Origin: CAVTHK01 sp964552235
Lineage (GTDB): Bacteria; Spirochaetota; Spirochaetia; SZUA-6; CAVTHK01
Assembly: GCA_964552235.1 (NCBI GenBank)
Contig: CAZKGO010000013.1
Coordinates: 10,699-74,698, forward strand
Direction: 5' to 3'
Length of the DNA stretch: 64,000 nucleotides
In this document: piece by piece, positions 6,185-15,029 of the stretch
How the letters are laid out: every line of letters starts with the position of its first letter
Position numbering within the stretch: position 1 is the first letter of the stretch
Notes under the pieces: model-generated
The model's database searches: none
The model's input: only the letters and a program-made list of their open reading frames with translations
What the model was told of the DNA's origin: nothing
Translations under genes and position numbers: made by a program

Positions 6185-8401
6185 TCAGGGCCTCACTGCC
6201 CGAACGATCAGGTTGACCTGCTCCCAGTCGACTTCTCTGTTGCACAGCACCGACCGAATCAACGCCGCGGCGCGCTCGAGGGCCTCGGTCTCGTCGGGCC
6301 GGACCCGCCGCAGCCGCGCCAGGTAGCTCCCGGGGGCGTCGGCTGCGAACCAGCGATCGAGGTCGGACTCCCCCACCCTCCTGCGGCCCCTGTGATGATG
6401 TTCGGCGATTTCCACCGCCGCGAAACCCGCGTCGGCGACCTCCTGCCGCAGCGACTCCACGGTCCAGCCGAGCAGCGGATCGTTGTCGTCCTCGTAGACC
6501 GCGTTCTCCGCTTCGAGCAGGCGTGCGTACAGCTCGGCGCCGAGCGCCTCGCGGGCCAGCGCGGACAGCCGCTGTCCCGCCCGCGGGTAGGGCTCGATCA
6601 GGCCGAGGCGGCCGCCCGGGGCCGTCAGGTCGAAGAGGGCCGAGAGCGCCTGGCCGCGGCCTGTCCTCGAAGTGAGCGCGGCGCGGCCGACAGCCACGTC
6701 GAACCGCAGCGCCTCCTGGCCGCAGCGGGCCAGCGCGGCCGCAAGGGACGGGAGGCTCGCTTCGATGCGGATGGGCGCGCGCAGCGCGTCCTGAACGCCC
6801 GCCGCAGCGGCGTCGGCGAGAGTCCACACTCCGCCCTCGGGGGTGCGTCGGACCAGCTCCCACGTCAGGAACGGAGAGCCCCGCGTGAAATCGAGGGCGC
6901 GCGAGTGGCGATGCACCTGCAGCCCCTCGAACAGCTGCGTCCGCAGCCGCTCCTGGAGGGCGGTCAAGGCCCCCTCGGCGCGGGCGACCCAGCGCTCGAC
7001 GTCGGCCCCGGGGGTGAATGTCAGGATGTCGCCTTCGCTCGACGCCGCCCGGCCAAAGGCCTCGATCTGCGCCTCGCGCCTTCGCAGGACAGCATCGCGA
7101 AGGACCGCCTCGTGGCCCGCCTCCCCGGGCTGGTAGAAGGCCACTCCCTGCAGCGAGGCGGGCAGGTACTGCTGCGCCACCCAGTGCTCGCGGTAGGAGT
7201 GCGGGTAGAGGTAGCCCTCCCCATGCCCGAAGCCCTGGGCGTCCCGGCTCGCGTCCTTGAGGTGCCGGGGCACGTCGCCGCTGCGCTGCTCCTCGACGAG
7301 CTTGAGAGCGTCGAAAAACGCCATCGTCGAGTTGGACTTGGGGGCCGTGGCCAGGTAGAGGGCCGTGTGCGCCAGCGCGTAGCGGCCCTCGGGCAGGCCC
7401 ACGCGATCGAACGCGGCGGCAGCCGCCTCGGTGAGCACCAGGGCCTGGGAATCGGCCAGGCCCACGTCCTCCGAGGCGAAGATGAGCATACGCCGAAAGA
7501 TGAACCGGGGATCCTCCCCTGCGTACACCATCCTGGCGAGCCAGTAGAGGGCGGCGTCGGGATCGCTGCCCCGCAGGCTCTTGATGAAGGCGCTGATCGT
7601 GTCGAAGTGGTAGTCGCCCTCCTTGTCGTACAGCACCGCCCGCCGCTGGATGCTCTCCTCGGCGACGCGGCGGTCGACCAGGATCCGCTCGCCCTCGGGC
7701 GGCGGGAAGCGGGCCGGCGTCGTCTCGACGGCGAGCTCGAGGGCGTTCAGCAGGCTGCGCGCGTCGCCGTCGGACACGTTGAGCAGGTGCTCGAGGGCGT
7801 CGGGCTCGACCTCGACCCGGTAGCGGCCGTAGCCTCTCACGGGATCGGTGAGCGCCTGGGCCGCGATGCGGCGCAGGTCCTCTACCTCCAGGGGCCGAAG
7901 CTGGAAGACCCGGCTGCGGCTCACCAGCGCCCGGTTGACCTCGAAGAACGGGTTCTCAGTGGTGGCCCCTATCATGACGATCGTCCCGTTCTCGACCCAC
8001 GGCAGGAGGGCATCCTGCTGGGCTTTGTTCCACCTGTGAACCTCGTCGACAAAGAGGATCGTCCGCTTGCCGTGGTACTGCCGGCGCTGGCGCGCGTCGG
8101 CGATCGCCTCGCGAATCTCCTTGACTCCCGCCAGCACGGCGTTGATGGTGACGAAGTGGGCCTTGGTGGTGTTGGCGATCACGCGGGCCAGAGTCGTCTT
8201 GCCTGTTCCCGGGGGCCCGTAGAAGATCAGCGAGCTCAGCTGGTCGGCCTGGATCGCCCTGTACAGCAGGCGCCCGGGCGCCACGATGTGCTGCTGGCCC
8301 ACAAACTCGTCCAGGGTGCGCGGCCGCATCCGGGCGGCGAGCGGCTGTTCTCGCTCCATCCAGTCGGCATGGGCGCGGGCGAACAGGTCCTCTTCGTCCA
8401 C
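6185..8401 (-). CDS. rarA: RarA/MgsA AAA+ ATPase fused to a C-terminal domain
   Basis: 738 residues, against about 440 for ordinary RarA. The N-terminal 430 residues are the clamp-loader-like AAA+ ATPase: Walker A GPPGTGKTT near residue 65, Walker B ILFVDEVHRWN, sensor GATTENPFFEVN, and the RarA tetramerisation region (for example GEGYLYPHSY). The C-terminal 300 residues look like an SAM-methyltransferase-type fold (LRFDVAVGRAALTSRTG, then APGGRLGLIEPYPRAG, then DAGFAAVEIAEHHH) but a clear SAM loop is missing. RarA fusions to an uncharacterised domain are known in spirochaetes and cyanobacteria. RarA acts at stalled forks and on gaps with SSB. GTG at 8399-8401 has an AGGGC ribosome site. The next gene starts one base after the stop. 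Confidence 0.85.
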   Translation of the reverse strand: MDEEDLFARAHADWMEREQPLAARMRPRTLDEFVGQQHIVAPGRLLYRAIQADQLSSLIFYGPPGTGKTTLARVIANTTKAHFVTINAVLAGVKEIREAIADARQRRQYHGKRTILFVDEVHRWNKAQQDALLPWVENGTIVMIGATTENPFFEVNRALVSRSRVFQLRPLEVEDLRRIAAQALTDPVRGYGRYRVEVEPDALEHLLNVSDGDARSLLNALELAVETTPARFPPPEGERILVDRRVAEESIQRRAVLYDKEGDYHFDTISAFIKSLRGSDPDAALYWLARMVYAGEDPRFIFRRMLIFASEDVGLADSQALVLTEAAAAAFDRVGLPEGRYALAHTALYLATAPKSNSTMAFFDALKLVEEQRSGDVPRHLKDASRDAQGFGHGEGYLYPHSYREHWVAQQYLPASLQGVAFYQPGEAGHEAVLRDAVLRRREAQIEAFGRAASSEGDILTFTPGADVERWVARAEGALTALQERLRTQLFEGLQVHRHSRALDFTRGSPFLTWELVRRTPEGGVWTLADAAAAGVQDALRAPIRIEASLPSLAAALARCGQEALRFDVAVGRAALTSRTGRGQALSALFDLTAPGGRLGLIEPYPRAGQRLSALAREALGAELYARLLEAENAVYEDDNDPLLGWTVESLRQEVADAGFAAVEIAEHHHRGRRRVGESDLDRWFAADAPGSYLARLRRVRPDETEALERAAALIRSVLCNREVDWEQVNLIVRAVRP

Positions 8402-8675
8402 TTTGCCCTATTCTTCACGCAAGCCGGCATTCGTGCAAGGCGCGCGGGGCGCGCCCCGGGGGGCGCTCGGCGAGCGCCCGCGGCCGCCCCCGTTGCCTCA
8501 TCTGAAAAACGCCCCATCGTAGCACTCGTTGCCTCACGGGAAAACGTCCCCCAAATGGATGAGAAACGGGCGGCGGTTGAGGGGAAGGGGGAGACCAGCT
8601 CCGTGGGAATTGTGGATAGCTCCATGGTGCAGGACCCTACCGCATAACACCTAACAAACCTCCTTCACGGCGGGC
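8402..8675. other. Non-coding gap between rarA and transposase remnant
   Basis: No convincing gene in either strand. It holds a GC-rich palindromic block around 8437-8485 and a single DnaA-box-like TTGTGGATA near 8610, with no cluster of such boxes, so no replication origin is proposed. No clear promoter for rarA was found. Confidence 0.4.
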
Positions 8676-9346
8676 CTACAGCGCGTTCTCTGGCCCGCTG
8701 CCTATCTGGGGATACCCCCTCTCGCGAGGGCTGGGACCGTAGAGGCGATTCCTCATGAGATCTCTCGCTGCGGGGTGGGTATTGATCAGAAGCCGCAGGT
8801 CCCCTGAGCGGTCTCTGATCAGCGCCGCCTCCTCCTCGGTCTCGTAGCGCAGGTAGCCTACGGCCTGACGGACGATGTTGCAGTTCTTCTGCTCTACGCA
8901 GCAGGTGCGGCGTGTCTTTTCGGTAAGCGTGCGTAGGCGCTGCGCTGATGCGGCGAAGCTTCCCGTAGGCCGGTTCGCTTTTCGCAAGCCGCCTGTGGTG
9001 GATCAGCACCGCCGGCATCTGAGGCAGGATCGCCTCCAGGCGCTTGCCGCACATCCGGTGGAAGCAGTCCCAGAGGTAGACCAGCGCCTTCTTCACCCGC
9101 TCCTCGGACTTGCGGGGCCGCACCACCGGCCGCCTCTTGTTCCGAGCTCCCACCACCAGGCGCACCGGCTTCCCATCCAGACCCCTGACCAGCCGGCTCT
9201 TGCCGAAGTTCCGCAACAGCCAGGCCGCGTAGGGCCGCTTGTACCCCGTCATGCGGACCACCTCGTCCAGCAGCTGCATACGCCCCTTACGTCCCTTCTG
9301 GGCCCGATACCCGGCGGCCTGCTTGCGCGTCCATCGTCAGCCTCTC
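8676..9346 (-). pseudogene. Decayed DDE-type transposase
   Basis: Two fragments in different frames. The N-terminal piece (about 9346 down to 8930) has the basic helix-turn-helix start of ISNCY/IS481-like transposases (VVRMTGYKRPYAAWLL, then VYLWDCFHRMCGKRL). An in-frame TGA precedes it and no start codon remains. The C-terminal piece (about 8935 down to the TAG at 8676) carries CCVEQKNCNIVRQAVGYLRY, the end of the same family's catalytic core. The stretch that should contain the first catalytic acids is missing between them, so an internal deletion plus frameshift destroyed the gene. Terminal inverted repeats were not identified. It is a relic, not a mobile element. Confidence 0.7.
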
Positions 9347-9427
9347 TTCCACTGGGTGACCTCCCCATGCGCCGCCTTGAAAATGCCGGCGCCGTTGATT
9401 ACATTAGCCCCCTCGCCCGCCCGGGGA

Positions 9428-10123
9428 GTGAAACCGGAGTCGCTTCTGAAACAGAAAGCCAAGAGCGGCCACGCCCTGACGATCGGATCCGCCTCTCTGA
9501 TCCTGGCCGCCGCGGTCGCCGTGGTGGCCATCACGGTCACGCTCGACGCGGCCGAGCGCCCGCCGGACGTCGGCGGCCGGCTGACCGGGGACGCGGCGCC
9601 CGAGCCGGCCGGCGTGCTCACGAGCGAGCCGCCGCACCGGATGCAGGTCAATCACGCGATCGTCCGGCTGGGGGCCCGGGCCGCCGCGGTGGACTTCTAC
9701 GCCGACTACACCGGCAGCCGTGACGTGTCGCGCGTCATCCTCGAAGCCGCGCTGCGCGCCGAGGTGCCGGTCAACCTCGCCTTCGCGCTGGGCTGGCAGG
9801 AGAGCCGCTTCAACGTGTACGCGGTGAGCGGGCTCAACTACTACGGCACGCGCGACTGGGGGCTGTTTCAGCTCAACGACGGAACGCGGGGCGGCTGGAG
9901 GCGTGAGGATTTTTTCGACGCCGCTCTCAACGCCGAGGCGGCGATGCAGTATCTGAGGCTCTGCCTGGCCGAGATGGGCTCGGTCGAGCTGGCGCTCGCC
10001 GCCTACAACGCCGGCATCCGCGGCGTGCGCGAGGGAGGTGTCCCCCGCTCTACCAGGGCCTACATCCGCGCCATCGCAGGGTACGAACGGGAGCTCGATC
10101 GCCGCTTCGGCGAGCGGTTCTAG
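9428..10123 (+). CDS. Membrane-anchored lytic transglycosylase (SLT)
   Basis: About 231 residues: a basic N terminus, one signal-anchor helix (IGSASLILAAAVAVVAITVT), a short linker, then an SLT lysozyme-like domain. Visible signatures are LGWQESRFN (catalytic Glu), WGLFQLN and LALAAYNAGI. It would cleave glycan strands in the periplasm to give anhydromuramic ends. The start is uncertain: GTG at 9428 has GGGGA only one base away, while ATG at 9383 lengthens the N terminus without a ribosome site. The region just upstream is the transposase relic, which may have replaced its original promoter. It ends tail to tail with parC, sharing CTAG. Confidence 0.75.
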   Translation: MKPESLLKQKAKSGHALTIGSASLILAAAVAVVAITVTLDAAERPPDVGGRLTGDAAPEPAGVLTSEPPHRMQVNHAIVRLGARAAAVDFYADYTGSRDVSRVILEAALRAEVPVNLAFALGWQESRFNVYAVSGLNYYGTRDWGLFQLNDGTRGGWRREDFFDAALNAEAAMQYLRLCLAEMGSVELALAAYNAGIRGVREGGVPRSTRAYIRAIAGYERELDRRFGERF

Positions 10124-12048
10124 TCGTCTCGCTGCCCCGCCTGCTGCGACACCGCCCTGACCGAGGCGACCGGCTTGGCGTGCAGGCGTGTGCCCCGAGC
10201 CGCGAGCCCGCAGGGGCGGATCGTGGCGGTGTCGACCACCACCTCCTTGAGCCTCTGGCGCTTGGCCGGCACGAAGCGAAGGCGCACCTTTTCGCCGCGG
10301 CTGCCGTCGGAGAGGTGATCGATGCCGTGCTCGCTGCCGCGCACGAGGTCGTAGGTCTTGTCGGTGATGAATCCGCTCACGTGCAGCCGCTTGCCCCACG
10401 CCACGCGGTTGGAATCGCGGTAGACCAGCAGCAGGTCCGCGCCCTTGTCCTTGTCGAAGACCTCGCAGCGGAGCAGCTTGCCGGGCAGCAGCACCTTGTC
10501 CGCGGGAGCCATCACCCGGTAGGTCCCGTCGCTGGTCACGACGAGGACGCGGTCGTACTCACTCACGCTGATCTGGAGGCCGTCGCCCCGCACCGCGGCC
10601 CCGAAGAACCCCGTCGTGCTGTCGTAGCCCAGGCGTATGTTGGCCCGGGCGACGGCCCTGCGGTCGACCGCCTCGAAGGACGTGATCTCCGTGCGCCTCG
10701 GGTAGCGGTCCCGGTACTTTTCCAGAAGGCCGGCCACAAAGGCCGTGGCCGTCTTCGTGAGCGCCTTGAGCCTGGCCTCGCACTCCCTGATTTTGCGCAC
10801 GATGTCGTCGATCTCCGCGCGCGTGCGCTCCAGGTCGTAGGCCGAGATCCTGCGGATGCGCAGATCGAGCAGCTTCCTGATGTCCTCGTCGGTGAGCTCG
10901 CGCACGAACAGCTTGCGGAACGGCTCCAGGCCGGCGCGCACGGCTTTCCCGATGCCTGCCTCGGTCTTGACGGTCTCGATGCGCTTGTAGACCCGGTTCT
11001 CGATGAAGATCTGCTCGAGCGTCAGCCAATGCCGGCGGTCGTTGAGGACGCCGAGCTCGTACTCGAGTTCGAGCTTGATCACCCGCTTGAGGTGGGCGGC
11101 GAACTCGGCCAGGTACTGCGAGACCGTGATCTCCACCGGCCGGTTGTTGTCGATCACGACGATGTTCGAGGGAACGCTCACCTCGCAGTCGGTGTAGGCG
11201 TACAGCTGCGGCAGCACGTCCTCGGCCGACACGCCGCGTGCGGGCGTGAGCTCGATCTCGACCTTTTCCGTGGTGAAATCGTCGATGCTGGAGATCGCCA
11301 CCTTGCCGCGCTGCACCGCCGACTCGATGGAGGCGATCAGGCTGGCCGTCGTCGTGCCGAACGGGATCTCCCGGACGACCAGCCGCTTGGGACCGTCGAT
11401 CTCGATCCGCGCGCGCACCCGCACCCGCCCGGCCCCGTCCTGGTATTCGGTCACCTCCATCAGGCCGCCCTGGACAAAGTCGGGGTACACCCGCACCTTC
11501 TGCCCGCGAAGCACAGCGGCCACGCCCTCGAGCAGCTCGACAAAGTTGTGGGGAAGGATGCGGGTCGCCAGGCCCACCGCGATGCCTTCGGCCCCGAGCA
11601 TCAGCAGCACCGGCACTTTGGCCGGCAGCACGAGAGGCTCTCGCTTGCGGCCGTCGTAGCTGGGCACGAACTCGGTGATCGCGGGATTGAACAGGGTGTC
11701 GACGGCCAAGGGCGTCAGGCGGCACTCGATGTAGCGCGCAGCGGCTGCGCCGTGGCCGGTCAGGATGTTGCCGAAGTTCCCCTGCCGCTCGATAAAGTAG
11801 TCGCGGTTGGCCAGGACGACCAGCGCGTCGCCGATCGAGGTCTCACCGTGAGGGTGCAGCTTCATCGTCTCGCCGATCACGTTGGCCACCTTGTGGAAAC
11901 GGCCGTCGTGCATCTCGTAGAGCGTGTGCAGGATGCGGCGCTGCACCGGCTTGCAGCCATCGACGAGCTCGGGTATGGCACGGTCGATGATCACGTAGCT
12001 GGCGTACTCAAGAAAGTTCCCCTCCATCAGGGGTCGAAGCTGGCTCAT
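10120..12048 (-). CDS. parC: DNA topoisomerase IV subunit A
   Basis: 642 residues from ATG 12046-12048, which has GAGGT four bases upstream; an ATG at 12105 overlaps parE but adds an unconserved, polar stretch. The N-terminal breakage-reunion domain begins FLEYASYVIIDRAIPELVDG and has the active-site Tyr in AAARYIECRLTP. A coiled coil (about residues 350-440) and a short beta-propeller-like C terminus follow. The spacing and short C terminus favour ParC or a GyrA-like paralogue over full GyrA. It decatenates daughter chromosomes together with ParE, encoded immediately upstream. The position about 9 kb from the dif-like site is consistent with, but not proof of, a terminus region. Confidence 0.85.
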   Translation of the reverse strand: MSQLRPLMEGNFLEYASYVIIDRAIPELVDGCKPVQRRILHTLYEMHDGRFHKVANVIGETMKLHPHGETSIGDALVVLANRDYFIERQGNFGNILTGHGAAAARYIECRLTPLAVDTLFNPAITEFVPSYDGRKREPLVLPAKVPVLLMLGAEGIAVGLATRILPHNFVELLEGVAAVLRGQKVRVYPDFVQGGLMEVTEYQDGAGRVRVRARIEIDGPKRLVVREIPFGTTTASLIASIESAVQRGKVAISSIDDFTTEKVEIELTPARGVSAEDVLPQLYAYTDCEVSVPSNIVVIDNNRPVEITVSQYLAEFAAHLKRVIKLELEYELGVLNDRRHWLTLEQIFIENRVYKRIETVKTEAGIGKAVRAGLEPFRKLFVRELTDEDIRKLLDLRIRRISAYDLERTRAEIDDIVRKIRECEARLKALTKTATAFVAGLLEKYRDRYPRRTEITSFEAVDRRAVARANIRLGYDSTTGFFGAAVRGDGLQISVSEYDRVLVVTSDGTYRVMAPADKVLLPGKLLRCEVFDKDKGADLLLVYRDSNRVAWGKRLHVSGFITDKTYDLVRGSEHGIDHLSDGSRGEKVRLRFVPAKRQRLKEVVVDTATIRPCGLAARGTRLHAKPVASVRAVSQQAGQRDD

Positions 12049-12094
12049 GGTACCTCGCTGATCGGGCCGCCGCCCGCTGCCACTGCCGGACCGC

Positions 12095-13906
12095 TCAGAT
12101 GACATCCACCTTGAGGTTGCTTTCGATGAACTTGCGCCGGGCGGGGGTGTTCTTGCCCATCACGAACTCCAGCGTCCTGTGCACCGCGCTCATCGACTGC
12201 ACGTCGACGGGCACCAGCCGGGCGCCGTCCGAGATGAACTGCTTGAACTCCTGGGGGCTGATCTCGCCGAGGCCCTTGAACCGCGTCACCTCCGGACTGG
12301 ACAGCTCCTTGACCGCCCGGTCGCGCTCGGCCTCGCTGTAGCAGTAGACCGTCCGCTTGCGGTCGCGCACCCGGAACAGCGGGGTCTCGAGGATGTACAC
12401 GTGTCCCTTGACGACCAGCTCCTCGAAGTAGCGCAGAAAAAAGGTCAGGAGAAGGTTGCGGATATGCATCCCGTCGACGTCGGCGTCCGTGGCGATCACG
12501 ACCTTGTTGTAGCGCAGGCCCTCGATGTCGTTCTCGATGCCCAGCGCCCTCATGATGTTGTACAGCTCTTCGTTCTTGTAGACCGCGTCCTGGCCCAGGC
12601 CGTAGCAGTTGAGCGGCTTGCCCTTGAGCGAGAAGACCGCCTGGGTGTTGACGTCGCGCGCCTGGATGAGGATGCCGCCGGCGGAGTCGCCCTCGGCGAG
12701 AAAGATGCTCGATTGGTCGCGGCGGCGGTCCCTTGTGTCGTAGTGGATCTTGCAGTCGGTGAGCTTGGGTATGCGGATCGCCACCTTGCGCGCCCGCTCG
12801 CGAGCCTCCTTTTTCAGCGTCGCTAGTTCCTTGCGCACGCGCTCGTTGGTTTTGATCTTCTCGACGAGGGCCTTGGCCTCGACCGGGTACTTGTGCAGCC
12901 AGAGCATGAGCTGGTTGCGCACCTCGTTGACGATCCAGGGCCGCACCTCGGTGGAACCGAGCTTGTTCTTGGTCTGGCTCTCGAACACGGGGTCCTTGAG
13001 CTTGACGGCGATGGCCCCGACGAGTCCTTCGCGCACGTCGTCGCCGCTGAAGCCGTTGCCCGTGTACTCGTTGACGCCGCGCAGGATGCCTTCGCGGAAC
13101 GCGCTCTGGTGCGTTCCGCCGTCGATGGTGTACTGGCCGTTGACGAAGCTGTAGTAGGCCTCGCCGTAGTTGGTGGTGTGCGTGAGGGCGAACTCCAGGC
13201 GCTTGTCCTTGAAGTAGATGGTGCGGTAGAGCGTGGGCTCGCCGCCGATCTCCTCCTTGAGCAGATCCTGCAGCCCCGCCCGGCTGAAGAATGTCCGGCC
13301 ATTGTACACGATCGAGAGCCCGCTGTTCAGATAGGCGTAGTAGCGCAGGCGCCTCTCGATGTACGCGTCGTTCCAGGCGTAGTCTTTGAAGATCGTCGGG
13401 TCGGGCGCGAATCGGACGATGGTTCCGTCGCGGTTCTTGGCGCGGCCGCTCTTCTGCTCCTTGAGCTGGCCGCGGGCGAAACGGGCGTAGACGAACTTGC
13501 CCTCCCGCACGCTGGTGACCTCGAACGACTCGCTCAGCGCATTGACCGCCTTGGTTCCCACGCCGTTGAGGCCCACCGAGAACTGGAACACGTCGTCCGA
13601 GAACTTGCCGCCCGTGTTGATCTTGCTGACGCAGTCGATGACCTTGCCGAGGGGAATGCCGCGGCCGTAGTCGCGGACCGTGACCACGGAGTTCTCCCGC
13701 CGGATCTCGATCCTCTTGCCGGCGCCGACGATGAACTCGTCGATGCTGTTGTCGATCACCTCCTTGAGCAGGATGTAGATGCCGTCCTGCGGATGGCTGC
13801 CGTCGCCGAGCCGGCCGACGTACATGCCGGTGCGCAGCCGTATGTGGGCCAGCGCATCGAGGGTCTTGATCGACTTCTCGTCGTAAGCGACTTTCGTGTC
13901 TGCCAT
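12095..13906 (-). CDS. parE: DNA topoisomerase IV subunit B
   Basis: 603 residues. GHKL ATPase domain with VIDNSIDEF (N box), DYGRGIPLG and GLNGVGTKAVNAL, a transducer domain, then TOPRIM: FLAEGDSAGG and TDADVDGMHIRN carry the metal-binding acids. ATG at 13904-13906 (MADTKVAYDEKS) is chosen because the longer frame begins with an unconserved, intergenic-looking stretch. It hydrolyses ATP to drive strand passage by ParC, which follows 46 bases downstream on the same strand. The 169-residue insert of proteobacterial GyrB is absent. Confidence 0.87.
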   Translation of the reverse strand: MADTKVAYDEKSIKTLDALAHIRLRTGMYVGRLGDGSHPQDGIYILLKEVIDNSIDEFIVGAGKRIEIRRENSVVTVRDYGRGIPLGKVIDCVSKINTGGKFSDDVFQFSVGLNGVGTKAVNALSESFEVTSVREGKFVYARFARGQLKEQKSGRAKNRDGTIVRFAPDPTIFKDYAWNDAYIERRLRYYAYLNSGLSIVYNGRTFFSRAGLQDLLKEEIGGEPTLYRTIYFKDKRLEFALTHTTNYGEAYYSFVNGQYTIDGGTHQSAFREGILRGVNEYTGNGFSGDDVREGLVGAIAVKLKDPVFESQTKNKLGSTEVRPWIVNEVRNQLMLWLHKYPVEAKALVEKIKTNERVRKELATLKKEARERARKVAIRIPKLTDCKIHYDTRDRRRDQSSIFLAEGDSAGGILIQARDVNTQAVFSLKGKPLNCYGLGQDAVYKNEELYNIMRALGIENDIEGLRYNKVVIATDADVDGMHIRNLLLTFFLRYFEELVVKGHVYILETPLFRVRDRKRTVYCYSEAERDRAVKELSSPEVTRFKGLGEISPQEFKQFISDGARLVPVDVQSMSAVHRTLEFVMGKNTPARRKFIESNLKVDVI

Positions 13907-13991
13907 GGCGTGCATCTGATTATCTGGAAAAGACCTGCGAGGGTCAAGAACAGCGGATCCCATGTCACTCCGGTGACGTGCGCTCGCGGGG

Positions 13992-14753
13992 TCAATCCGG
14001 ACGACGCTCGCCGCCCGGGCCGCAGCCCGATGGGGCCAGGAGGCGGGCGATCCTGCCCATCATGTGCTGCCAGTGCGATCCCCGCCAATAGGTCCGCCCG
14101 CAGCCCGGGCACCGGCGGAACCCGGTCTGGCGGGTGCGCACGGCCGGCGGAACCGTTGCGGGCGGGTTGGCCAGCGTCTGCAGCGGGAGGTTGCAGCGGA
14201 TGCAGCGCGACAGCGGCCTGCTCGCCGCTGCGAGGTCGAAGCGGCGGAGCACCTCGCGAACCTGCTGGCGAGGCTCGGTCGACCGCACGCAGTAGGCGTG
14301 CGTGACCATCGTGCGCTTGAGCAGCTCCCGGTCGCGGGTCAGCAGGATCCGTCGCTCGGCGGCAGCACTCCCGGCCAGATCCGAATCGAGAGCCGCCCTG
14401 TCCCAGGCCGCGTCGAAACCCAGCATGCGCAGCAACCGGGCGAGGGCCCCCAGGTGCACGTCCAGCAGGAAACGGGGCTCGCGCAGAGCAACGGGTCGAA
14501 CGCGGGTCACCGATGAAATGTCCAGGCTCTCGAATACGGGGTAGACGCTCACGAAATCGCCGTCGACCAGAGGGGCATCGAAGCCCGTGGAGCGGCCGTT
14601 GACGAGAACGAGATCCACCTCCGTGTGAGGGACGCCGAGGCTCTGTATCAGCTCGCGGACCGTGCCTGCCGGCCGCATGATCTCGAAGGGGCGGCCTCGA
14701 AACTGAGGAGCGACGAAGTCGTTGAGCTCCTGGTAGAAACGGACCGTGACCAC
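13992..14753 (-). CDS. ThiS/MoaD-like domain plus Mut7-C RNase-like protein
   Basis: 253 residues. The first 85 are a beta-grasp ubiquitin-like segment of the Mut7-C-ubiquitin type (VDLVLVNGRSTGFDAPLVDG), without the C-terminal Gly-Gly needed for sulfur transfer. The rest is a Mut7-C PIN-like domain (FLLDVHLGALARLLRMLGFD, then RRILLTRDRELL) ending with a zinc ribbon, CIRCNLPL and CPGCGRTYWRGSHW. Family members are predicted RNA-processing nucleases. GTG start at 14751-14753 without an obvious ribosome site. It lies 18 bases downstream of the tRNA-fMet terminator on the same strand, so it is expressed by readthrough or from an unrecognised promoter. Confidence 0.8.
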   Translation of the reverse strand: MVTVRFYQELNDFVAPQFRGRPFEIMRPAGTVRELIQSLGVPHTEVDLVLVNGRSTGFDAPLVDGDFVSVYPVFESLDISSVTRVRPVALREPRFLLDVHLGALARLLRMLGFDAAWDRAALDSDLAGSAAAERRILLTRDRELLKRTMVTHAYCVRSTEPRQQVREVLRRFDLAAASRPLSRCIRCNLPLQTLANPPATVPPAVRTRQTGFRRCPGCGRTYWRGSHWQHMMGRIARLLAPSGCGPGGERRPD

Positions 14754-14770
14754 GCGGAGGCTCGCTGCAA

Positions 14771-14795
14771 CGAAAACGGCCCCCTTTCGGGGGCC
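14771..14795 (-). terminator. Intrinsic terminator after tRNA-fMet
   Basis: On the minus strand a seven-base-pair stem GGCCCCC/GGGGGCC with a four-base loop (14778-14795) is followed by GTTTT. It begins five bases past the tRNA 3' end. Confidence 0.75.
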
Positions 14796-14799
14796 GGCA

Positions 14800-14872
14800 T
14801 AGCAGGGGCAGGACTCGAACCTGCGACCTCCGGGTTATGAGCCCGACGAGCTGCCAACTGCTCTACCCTGCG
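14800..14872 (-). tRNA. Initiator tRNA-fMet (CAT)
   Basis: Anticodon stem-loop GTCGGGCTCATAACCCGGAG shows the three consecutive G-C pairs diagnostic of initiators, with anticodon CAT. The acceptor CGCAGGG pairs with CCCTGCT except at position 1 (C opposite U), the unpaired first base also expected of an initiator. T arm GCAGGTTCGAGTCCTGC. CCA is not encoded. It has its own promoter and terminator. Confidence 0.92.
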
Positions 14873-14883
14873 TCTACGTTTTT

Positions 14884-14913
14884 AGTGTAGCGAATCATCC
14901 CCGCTCTTGTCAA
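14884..14913 (-). promoter_or_regulatory. Promoter of tRNA-fMet
   Basis: TTGACA (14908-14913) and TACACT (14884-14889) with an 18-base spacer on the minus strand. Initiation near 14877 would give a leader of about five bases. The rest of 14873-15029 holds nothing else that I recognise. Confidence 0.7.
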
Positions 14914-15029
14914 GAACGCACGCCCGGCCGCACCGGACGCAGGACCCTCCGTGGAAGGGCGCGAGGGCCGGCCGCACCGGGCAGCGACCCGCCCCGTCGT
15001 CGCGCCTGCCTGAGCCGCCACCAAGAAAT

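Noticed and set aside
6182..8647. 821-codon plus-strand frame opposite rarA
   Set aside because: Antisense shadow; no motifs, and the minus frame has Walker A and B and the full RarA core.
8437..8660. Possible replication origin with a DnaA box
   Set aside because: Only one DnaA-box-like sequence (near 8610), no cluster or AT-rich unwinding element, and no dnaA or dnaN nearby.
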